Source of the DNA: Amycolatopsis sp. CA-128772
Lineage (GTDB): Bacteria > Actinomycetota > Actinomycetes > Mycobacteriales > Pseudonocardiaceae
Assembly (NCBI RefSeq): GCF_002904295.1
Contig: NZ_PPHG01000078.1
Location: forward strand, 122,761 to 186,760
Direction of reading: 5' to 3'
DNA: 64,000 bases
The notes beneath the pieces were generated by a model. The model was not told the DNA's origin. It ran no database searches and saw only the letters and a program-made list of their open reading frames with translations. The position numbers were made by a program, and so were the translations under genes. Each line of letters begins with the position of its first letter. The stretch's first letter is position 1. Shown here piece after piece: positions 57,904 to 64,000 of the stretch.

Positions 57904-59975
57904 ACACCGTGCTGACGCTGGCGGTCCTGCTGACGTTGGCCGCGGGGTGGCACTCGCTGAAGCGGCGGATCAAGGAAGGTCCGCGGCCGGGGCGGCGCAC
58001 GCCGGGGCGCAAGGCGACGATGTTCGCCGTCATGCTCGTCCTGGGCCTGCAAGCCATCGCGACCGCTCCGGCGGCGAGCGCGGCGGCCTGTGGCGAGGCC
58101 CCCAACCCGGAACGCCCCGGCGCGGGCATGGTCGGCGCGCTCGACCCCGCCGAAGGCCACGGCGAGGCGGGCAGCCCGTACGTCGACTACAGCTACGCGG
58201 GCTTCGTCTGGAACACCTTCGAGACGAACTGCACCGGCATCAGCCTGACGCCACCGGGCTCCACGCTCGACACCTGGGGCGGCAACCAGCTGTTCAACCT
58301 GGGCAAGAACATCGTCGGCGCGACCAACGCGCTGCACTACACCGTGCTCGAGGGCGGCCTGCTCAACCCGCTCTACAGCGCGGTGAAGTCGGGTGCGGAG
58401 AAGGTCTACAACAACATCTACGCCCAGCTGTTCGGGCTGGTCGCGCTGGTCATGTCGATCATGCTGTTCCGCAACATCTGGCGGGGTGACCTCGCCTCGG
58501 TCAGCAAACGGGCGCTGTACGCACTGGCGGGCGTCTGGCTCGCCGCGTCGTCGCTGGCGATGCTGCGGTACTTCGACCCCATCGACAAGGCGATCGTCCA
58601 GACCACCACGAACATCCAGGCCGGGTTCGTCGACGACGCCGACAACCGCGTCATCCGGCACGTGCTGCCGACGAACCTGCACAACGAAATCGTCTACAAG
58701 AACTGGATCCGCGGGGAGTTCGGGTCGCCGACCGCGCCGCAGGCCGACCAGTTCGGCCGCCCGCTGCTGGACGCGCAGGCGTTCACGTGGGCACAGCTGC
58801 GCAACGGCGACGACGGCAATCAGGCCGTCATCGACGGCAAGAAGAACGCCTATAAGGACATCTCCACCAAGCTCGGCCCGGCCACCGGCTACTTCACCGG
58901 CGAGGCCGGCGGCCGCACCGGGGCCGGCTTCCTCTCCCTCGGCCAGGCCCTCGTCTACTCCCTCTTCCAGCTGCTCGCGAAGGCATCAGTACTCCTCGCC
59001 CAGGTCCTCATCCGCCTCTTCGCCCTCACCGCGCCGCTCATCGGCCTGATCGCCCTGCTGCACCCGGAGATCCTGCGCCGCGTGCTCAAGGTCGCCGGCG
59101 GGGTTGCCTTCAACCTCGTCGTGCTCTCCGTGCTCGCCGGGGTGCACGCCCTTCTGCTGCAGGCCATCTTCGACGCCGGCAACTCGCTCAACATGCTCAC
59201 GCAGATGGTCCTCGCCGGGCTCATCACCGTGCTGCTGTTCATGGTCGGCCGTCCGGTGCGGCGGCTGTGGCAGATGGTCGAGATGTCGGTCAGCATGGTC
59301 GGCGCCGCCGTGCCGTCGCCCGGGGGCGGGATCTTCTCGCGGTTCCGGCGCACCAAGAACGGCCCGACGCCGCAGGACGAGTTCTGGCAGCACGTGCGCG
59401 ACACCGACGACATCGTCGACGGCGAGCAGCGCGGTCCGCTCGGGGCCACCGCCGGTGGCGGCCGGTTCCGGCCGGAAGCCACCATCTTCGCCAACGCCCA
59501 GCGGCTCGACAACAGCTCGGCCGTGTCCCGTCCGGCCGCCGCGTGGTCCGGGGCCTGGCCGGGGGCCGTCGCCGGGGGTTCCGCGGGCGCGCTGCCCGCG
59601 GGCCGTCGGCCCGGCGCGCCCGTGTTCGGCCAGTACAACCCGGCCAACGGCGGCGACGGCGGCGAGTACGTCGTCGTCGGCGCGGGTGGCCGGCCGACGA
59701 CGCGGGAGGAGAGCCGGCGCGTCGACACCTCCCCGGTGGCCGACCGGCGCTGGAGCGACGAGCCCGAGCCCGTCGTCGTGCCGTCCGACCTGCGGGCGCC
59801 CGAGTCCGGGTTCAGCGACTACGCGCCGCCGCGGGTGCCGGGGGTGCGTGCCCAGCCGCGGCGCGTCGACCCCGAGGTCGTCGCGGGCAAGCCCGTCTTC
59901 GTGCTCTACCGGCCGTCGCGGGGCATCGAGGTCCGCGAGGAACCGCGGGACACCGACCACCTGATGGGGCGGTGA
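57900..59975 (+). CDS. VirB6/TcpH-like polytopic membrane protein
   Basis: 691 residues. An N-terminal helix and a second helix with a signal-like end (VLGLQAIATAPAASAA) are followed by an extracytoplasmic segment of about 100 residues. About six helices lie between residues 175 and 450 (AQLFGLVALVMSIMLF, LTAPLIGLIALLHPEILRRVLKVAGG, MVLAGLITVLLFMVGRPV). The last about 220 residues are disordered and Pro/Gly/Arg-rich. This is the typical shape of Orf15/TcpH and VirB6 proteins. The gene overlaps the ATPase (ATGA) and is next to a VirB8-like gene. Confidence 0.75.
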   Translation: MNTVLTLAVLLTLAAGWHSLKRRIKEGPRPGRRTPGRKATMFAVMLVLGLQAIATAPAASAAACGEAPNPERPGAGMVGALDPAEGHGEAGSPYVDYSYAGFVWNTFETNCTGISLTPPGSTLDTWGGNQLFNLGKNIVGATNALHYTVLEGGLLNPLYSAVKSGAEKVYNNIYAQLFGLVALVMSIMLFRNIWRGDLASVSKRALYALAGVWLAASSLAMLRYFDPIDKAIVQTTTNIQAGFVDDADNRVIRHVLPTNLHNEIVYKNWIRGEFGSPTAPQADQFGRPLLDAQAFTWAQLRNGDDGNQAVIDGKKNAYKDISTKLGPATGYFTGEAGGRTGAGFLSLGQALVYSLFQLLAKASVLLAQVLIRLFALTAPLIGLIALLHPEILRRVLKVAGGVAFNLVVLSVLAGVHALLLQAIFDAGNSLNMLTQMVLAGLITVLLFMVGRPVRRLWQMVEMSVSMVGAAVPSPGGGIFSRFRRTKNGPTPQDEFWQHVRDTDDIVDGEQRGPLGATAGGGRFRPEATIFANAQRLDNSSAVSRPAAAWSGAWPGAVAGGSAGALPAGRRPGAPVFGQYNPANGGDGGEYVVVGAGGRPTTREESRRVDTSPVADRRWSDEPEPVVVPSDLRAPESGFSDYAPPRVPGVRAQPRRVDPEVVAGKPVFVLYRPSRGIEVREEPRDTDHLMGR

Positions 59976-59978
59976 CCG

Positions 59979-60581
59979 ATGCCGATCCGCACCAACCGCG
60001 GCCGCACCGCGGTCTACCGGCGCCTGTGGGGCTGGCCGCTGCGCTCGCCCCGCCACCTGACGGGGACGCTGGTCTTCCTGGCCATCCTCGTCACCGCGCT
60101 CGGCATCGTGCTGCCCAAGGTGGTCGGCAAACCGCAGGCCAAGGCGGCCCCGGCCACGTCGGGGCCGACGACGTCGCAGACGACGACCCAGCCGGGCATC
60201 GCCGCGCCGGTCCCGACGTCGAACCTGCCGACGCGGCTGGCCACACCGCTGGCCACCCCGACGCCGACGACACCGAACGGCGACGCCATCCGCATCGCCA
60301 AGCAGTGGGCGGCGGCCTGGGTGAACCACCCGGCCGGGATGACGTCCGAGCAGTGGCTGGCGCAGCTCAAGCCGTTCACCACCGACGAGTACCTGCCGGT
60401 GATGTCGACGGTGGACCCGTCGAACATCCCGGCGACGAAGGTCACCGGTGAGCCGGTCGTCGGCACGTCGTACCCGAGCTCGGTGCAGCTGACCATCCCC
60501 ACCGACGGGCCGAAGCTGGCCATCACGGTGGTGAGCACGAACGCCGGCTGGCGCGTCGCCGACTACGACCAGGCGAGCTGA
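59979..60581 (+). CDS. VirB8/TcpC-like bitopic protein
   Basis: 200 residues from ATG 59979. A basic N-terminal tail, one membrane helix (TGTLVFLAILVTALGIVLP, about residues 29-47), a Thr/Pro linker, and an extracytoplasmic domain (residues about 95-200) with AIRIAKQWAAAWVNHPAGMTSEQW. The size and NTF2-like C-terminal domain fit TcpC/Orf13 and VirB8 proteins, scaffold parts of the channel. Sequence identity is low, so this rests on shape and gene order. Confidence 0.65.
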   Translation: MPIRTNRGRTAVYRRLWGWPLRSPRHLTGTLVFLAILVTALGIVLPKVVGKPQAKAAPATSGPTTSQTTTQPGIAAPVPTSNLPTRLATPLATPTPTTPNGDAIRIAKQWAAAWVNHPAGMTSEQWLAQLKPFTTDEYLPVMSTVDPSNIPATKVTGEPVVGTSYPSSVQLTIPTDGPKLAITVVSTNAGWRVADYDQAS

Positions 60582-60583
60582 CC

Positions 60584-61585
60584 GTGCGGCGCCTGGGGTT
60601 GTGGCTGGGGCTGGTCGTGTTCGTCGCGGTCGGCGCCCTGGTCGTGACCGCGGTCGCCGCGAAGGTCGTCATCGACAACCAGCAGGCGCAGGCCCGCGGC
60701 GTGTCCCTGATGAGCTGCGACGCCTCGGTCGGGCCCACCCAGCCCGGCCAGGGCGAGCGCGGCACGGTCGACGCGTCGAAGCTGGACGACGAGCAGCGCG
60801 GCATCGTCGCCGTGATCATCTCGATCGGCAAGCAGCGGTCGCTGGCGCCGCGCGCGTGGCAGGTGGCGATCCAGGCCGGGATGACCGAGTCCGGGCTGCA
60901 CAACCTCACCTACGGCGACCGCGACTCCCTGGGCATCTTCCAGATGCGCCCGTCGATGGGCTGGGGGACGGTGGCGCAGGTCACCGACCCGACGTACGAG
61001 GTCAACAAGTTCTACGACGTGCTGCTGGCGGTGCCGGACTGGGAGAACCGGCGGCCGGGCGAGGCGGCCCAGGCGGTGGAGCGTTCGGGCTTCCCGGACC
61101 GCTACCACAAGTGGGAGCCGATGGCGGCGACGCTGGTGGAGAACGTCGGCCAGGTCGTCGACGTCGTCGCCTGCGGCACCGGCATGGGCGCGCTGCTGCC
61201 GCCCAGCCAGGCCGCCGCGAAGGCGATCAGTTTCGCGCTGGGCGAGCAGGGTAAGCCGTATGTGTGGGGCGCCACGGGCCCGGATTCCTACGACTGTTCG
61301 GGGCTGATGCTGCGGGCGTACGAGTCGGCGGGGGTCATTCTGCCGCGCGTTTCGCAGGACCAGTACCACGCCGGGGCGTTGCTGCCGGTGCGCGAGGCGC
61401 AGCCCGGTGACCTGCTGTTCCTGGCCACCGACCCCTCCGATCCGGCGTCCATCCACCACGTGATGATGTACCTGGGCGACAACAAGATCGTCGAGGCGCA
61501 GCAGACGGGCGTCCCGGTGCACACCCGGGCCTTCTCGTTCGACGAGCGCGAACTGGTTCCGCAGGCGGTCCGCCCCGGCGTTTAG
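60584..61585 (+). CDS. Two-domain peptidoglycan hydrolase (lysozyme-like plus NlpC/P60)
   Basis: 333 residues from GTG 60584. After one N-terminal membrane helix comes a lysozyme/transglycosylase-like domain (AGMTESGLHNLTYGDRDSLG, FQMRPSMGWG, DRYHKWEP), with Glu in TESG as the likely acid. The C-terminal NlpC/P60 domain has catalytic Cys in DSYDCSGLM (about residue 237) and His in IHHVMMYLG (about 291). The same domain pair is in Tn916 Orf14/TcpG. It cuts the wall so that the channel can pass. The product is bitopic with catalytic part outside. Confidence 0.92.
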   Translation: MRRLGLWLGLVVFVAVGALVVTAVAAKVVIDNQQAQARGVSLMSCDASVGPTQPGQGERGTVDASKLDDEQRGIVAVIISIGKQRSLAPRAWQVAIQAGMTESGLHNLTYGDRDSLGIFQMRPSMGWGTVAQVTDPTYEVNKFYDVLLAVPDWENRRPGEAAQAVERSGFPDRYHKWEPMAATLVENVGQVVDVVACGTGMGALLPPSQAAAKAISFALGEQGKPYVWGATGPDSYDCSGLMLRAYESAGVILPRVSQDQYHAGALLPVREAQPGDLLFLATDPSDPASIHHVMMYLGDNKIVEAQQTGVPVHTRAFSFDERELVPQAVRPGV

Positions 61586-61680
61586 CATGGGTTGCGAGGG
61601 CCTGGACAGGATCGCACCGATTCACCGACGTCGCGGCGCTTCCACGAGCAGGTGGCCGCGTACAGGCAGAGGATGAGCAC

Positions 61681-64000
61681 GTGGGACGCAAATTCGGCAG
61701 GCGAGGCAAGACCGGCGCGGGCGAGCCCCACGACCCGGCGTCGCTGTTCGGCGCGCCCCAGCCGCCCCGGCAGAGCGCGCGTCCCGCATCGAGCACCCCG
61801 CTGGCCGACCAGCTGAGCCAGGGCTACCCGGGCGTGGACGCGGGGTACGTGGTGCTCCCGCGGTCCCTGGCGGAGGGCATGTCGCTGCCGTGGCAGCACC
61901 AGATGGCGGCGCTGCTGGCCCAGTTCCACGCGGAGCACGCCGGGCTGGCGTGGCCGATCTACCGGGTGGTGCCATCGAGGTACGAGAAGCTGGCGGACCT
62001 CGACGAGGAGCAGCTCGCGGAGGCGGGCTACCTGGTGGAGATGGACGCCGACGGCGAGATGGTCTATCGCGAGCGAAGCGGGCGGAAGGTCCCGGATCCC
62101 GAGAACACGTCGGTCCTGGTGTCGTGCCTGGACCCGATCCCCAAGCCGGCGGGACGCCCGGCACCTCCGGCGGGGCAGGCGCCGGTGGGTCAGGCCCCGG
62201 TCCCGATGAACATCGGACCGGCCCCGGTGTGGCGGACGGTCCCGCACCCGCCGCCGGGACCACCTGAGCAGCCGGTTCCCGGCTGGGCGGCCCGTCCGGG
62301 GGCGGTTCCGGCGGGTGGAGAGGCGGATGCGCCGGCTGCACCTCGCCATGCGGCTGGGGAGCGCTCTGTGGCTCCTGGACGCGACGGCGTTCGGGAGCCG
62401 GTGGCACGGGGTTTTGAAGCGGAGGGCGCGGGACCGGCCGGCCCTTCGGCTCCGGCTGGGCTGTCGCAGGGTGGGAGGGGACCGGAGGTGGGCTTCACCT
62501 CGGCTGAACGGCCGCAGGTCGCGGTTCCTGGAACGGCGCGGGGGGAGGCGAGCCAGGCGGAGGCCGGTTCTGGCGTGGCTGAGCGGCCGTGGGGTTCGGG
62601 TGCTGGGGAGCCTGCGCCGAGTGGGTTGGGCGAGGCGGCTGCGTCTGCTGTGGCCCGGCCCGAGGCTGGTGCGCCGGCGGCGGGTGAACCTGCGGCGCGC
62701 GAGGTGAGCCAGCCGGCAGTGGCCTCTAGCCCGGCTGAAGCGCCGCAGGTCGCGCAGCGGCCGGAGGCGACGGTGGGTGAGTCGCCGCAGGGTGCGGAAG
62801 CTGTGGAACCGGCCGCGGTTGAGCCTGCGCAGAGTGGGCTGAGTGAGCCGGAGGCGGCCTCCACCCGGCCTGAAGCGCCGCAGGTCGCGCAGCGGCCGGA
62901 GGCGGAAGCGGGTGAAGCTGCCGCTGCTGTTGGTCAGTCGCCGCAGGCTGTGGAACCGGCCGCGGTTGAGCCTGCGCCGCGCGAGCCGGAGGCTGCCCCT
63001 GACTCGGCTGAAACATCGCCGGGCGCGGGCGGTACGGAGGCACCGGCAGCAGTTGAACCTGCGCCGCGAGAGGTGAGCCAGCCGGCAGTGGCCTCTGCCC
63101 CGTCTGAAGCGCCGCAGGCCGCGCAGCGGCCGGAGGCAGCGGTGGGCGAGGCTCGACCGGAGGTTCCTGCACCGGCGGTGGTTGAACCGTCCGTGGGTGA
63201 GGTGAGCCAGCCGGATGTTGTCGCTCGGGCTCAAGCGCCGCAGAACGTTAGCGGGGCGGAGGCTGCCGCGGTTGAACCGGCGCGGCCGGAGGCTTCCGCA
63301 TCACCGGCGGTTGAACCGGTGCCGACCGAGATGAACCAGGAGCCCCCTGCCGCGGCTGAACCGGCGCTGCAGAGCGCGGACCAGCCGGAGGCCGCCCCGC
63401 CGGCAGTTGCTGAAGCCGCGCCGAGTGAGGTGAACTCGCAGGAGGCCGCCCCAGTTGAGCAGGCCCCGCAGGACGTGGAACTGCTGGCAGCTGAACCGTC
63501 GCCGGGGGGAGTGAGCTGGCAGGAGGCTGCTCCCGCTGAACCGGCGCCGCAGAGTGTGGATCGGACGGCAGCCGCTGGACCGCCGCCGGATGAGGTTCGG
63601 CCGGAAGGCGCTTCCGCTGTGTCCGAACCGGCGCCTTGGGATGCCGGCCGGTTGGAAACGGCCCATCCGGCGCCGTCGGATGAGGCGGGTGCATCAACGT
63701 CCGCCGAGGTCGCGGCAGAGAACGCCCGCCAGACCGAGGCGGCTGAGCCCCCGTTCGCCGAGCAGAAGCCGGCCCCTCCAGCCGCGCCCGAATTCCAGAC
63801 CGGCCAGACCGCTGCGCCGCAGCCGACCGCCGCACCGCAGCCGGCCCCTCCAGCCGCGCCCGAATTCCAGACCGGCCAGACCGCCGCGCCGCAGCCGACC
63901 GCCGCACCGCAGCCGACCGCTGCGCCGCAGCCGACCGCTGCGCCGCAGCCGACCGCCCCGCCGCAGCCCCAACCTCCGATGGCCGGCTCCCACCTGCCCC
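61681..64000 (+). CDS. Very long Pro/Ala/Glu-rich protein of the secretion locus, 5' part
   Basis: A GTG at 61681 with an AGAGGAT ribosome site opens a frame that has no stop to the window end (773 codons). No in-frame start exists upstream in the preceding 60 bases. The first about 145 residues look folded (LPWQHQMAALLAQFHAEH, WPIYRVVPSRYEKLADLDEEQ, YLVEMDADGEMVYRERSGRK). The rest is a disordered Pro/Ala/Glu/Gln region with irregular repeats (EAPQVAQRPEA, EVSQPAVAS, AAVEPA) that end in six-residue PTAAPQ repeats. Codons there use more GCT, GAA and CCT than the neighbours. I do not recognise the family; a surface or channel-linker role is possible. Confidence 0.75.
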   Translation, partial: MGRKFGRRGKTGAGEPHDPASLFGAPQPPRQSARPASSTPLADQLSQGYPGVDAGYVVLPRSLAEGMSLPWQHQMAALLAQFHAEHAGLAWPIYRVVPSRYEKLADLDEEQLAEAGYLVEMDADGEMVYRERSGRKVPDPENTSVLVSCLDPIPKPAGRPAPPAGQAPVGQAPVPMNIGPAPVWRTVPHPPPGPPEQPVPGWAARPGAVPAGGEADAPAAPRHAAGERSVAPGRDGVREPVARGFEAEGAGPAGPSAPAGLSQGGRGPEVGFTSAERPQVAVPGTARGEASQAEAGSGVAERPWGSGAGEPAPSGLGEAAASAVARPEAGAPAAGEPAAREVSQPAVASSPAEAPQVAQRPEATVGESPQGAEAVEPAAVEPAQSGLSEPEAASTRPEAPQVAQRPEAEAGEAAAAVGQSPQAVEPAAVEPAPREPEAAPDSAETSPGAGGTEAPAAVEPAPREVSQPAVASAPSEAPQAAQRPEAAVGEARPEVPAPAVVEPSVGEVSQPDVVARAQAPQNVSGAEAAAVEPARPEASASPAVEPVPTEMNQEPPAAAEPALQSADQPEAAPPAVAEAAPSEVNSQEAAPVEQAPQDVELLAAEPSPGGVSWQEAAPAEPAPQSVDRTAAAGPPPDEVRPEGASAVSEPAPWDAGRLETAHPAPSDEAGASTSAEVAAENARQTEAAEPPFAEQKPAPPAAPEFQTGQTAAPQPTAAPQPAPPAAPEFQTGQTAAPQPTAAPQPTAAPQPTAAPQPTAPPQPQPPMAGSHLP
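63769..63966. repeat. 72-bp tandem duplication and 18-bp repeats in the Pro/Ala/Glu-rich gene
   Basis: A 72-bp unit at 63769-63840 is repeated at 63841-63912 with one silent change. It merges into 18-bp units encoding PTAAPQ (about 63895-63966). All are multiples of three, so the frame is kept and the copy number can change. Confidence 0.9.

Noticed and set aside
54132..64000. Integrated conjugative element with borders
   Set aside because: No integrase, att repeats, tRNA target or composition change visible within the window.

Overview
The window is high-GC (roughly 70-73%), almost fully coding actinobacterial chromosome with GTG/TTG starts, many 1-4 base stop/start overlaps and strongly GC-biased third codon positions. 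Gene content and local order point to Pseudonocardiaceae, most likely Amycolatopsis or a close relative; this is inferred from family content and synteny, not from a marker gene. Several blocks have the same order as Mycobacterium tuberculosis: adnA-adnB-K+ channel...nudC (Rv3202c-Rv3199c), the DUF4129-DUF4350-MoxR-DUF58-SpoIIM-RDD block (Rv3689-Rv3695), and cobD / SURF1 / ptpA / Nif3 / zinc-ribbon / RNase H-phosphatase (Rv2236c-Rv2228c).

Layout. 1-4.7 kb: the end of adnA and all of adnB (DNA end resection). 4.8-6.9 kb: DoxX-like protein, RCK potassium channel, small membrane protein. 6.9-20.4 kb: a cell-envelope block in which two paralogous zinc metallopeptidases bracket the MoxR/DUF58 operon, followed by a tandem DUF2207 pair. 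20.4-24.1 kb: paired M16 peptidases (one active, one inactive) and NudC, closed by a terminator. 24.4-31.2 kb: a six-gene amino-sugar/chitosan-oligosaccharide operon (ROK regulator, ABC importer, GH4, sugar kinase; csnREFGHK order). 31.2-34.8 kb: SRPBCC/ArsR pair and gluconate genes gntP-gntK with a divergent GntR regulator. 34.9-42 kb: conserved metabolic block (cobD, SURF1, ptpA, secreted chorismate mutase, Nif3, zinc ribbon, RNase H/phosphatase) plus a 20-residue Cys-rich microprotein. 42.2-49.2 kb: GT-C-like membrane protein, SLC13/ArsB-like permease, and a sigma / anti-sigma / giant LuxR operon. 49.4-52.2 kb: DUF4142 protein, a membrane b-cytochrome fused to a [3Fe-4S] ferredoxin, and a ferredoxin reductase, preceded by a perfect CRP-type site. 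52.2-52.6 kb: rnpB. 54.1-64.0 kb: a Tcp/Tn916-like type IV secretion locus (VirB3-, VirB4-, VirB6-, VirB8- and VirB1-like proteins) running into a very long Pro/Ala/Glu-rich protein that is cut by the window end.

The most unusual theme is the set of short palindromic repeat families at gene ends and, in several places, in frame inside coding sequences: an ACTTTCACGTGAAAGT palindrome (five copies, two inside a DUF2207 gene where they encode HFHVKV), two two-way arrays of 21-bp units (after adnB and after rnpB), GC-rich REP-like hairpins inside three genes, and a CTCGTGAGTG hairpin that forms a C-terminal extension. The best candidate for an undescribed functional system is the 49.4-52.2 kb redox operon: the membrane half carries histidine pairs with the 14/13 spacing of NADPH-oxidase-type haem proteins, fused to a [3Fe-4S] ferredoxin with its reductase next door. 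No tRNA, CRISPR array, transposase or integrase was seen.
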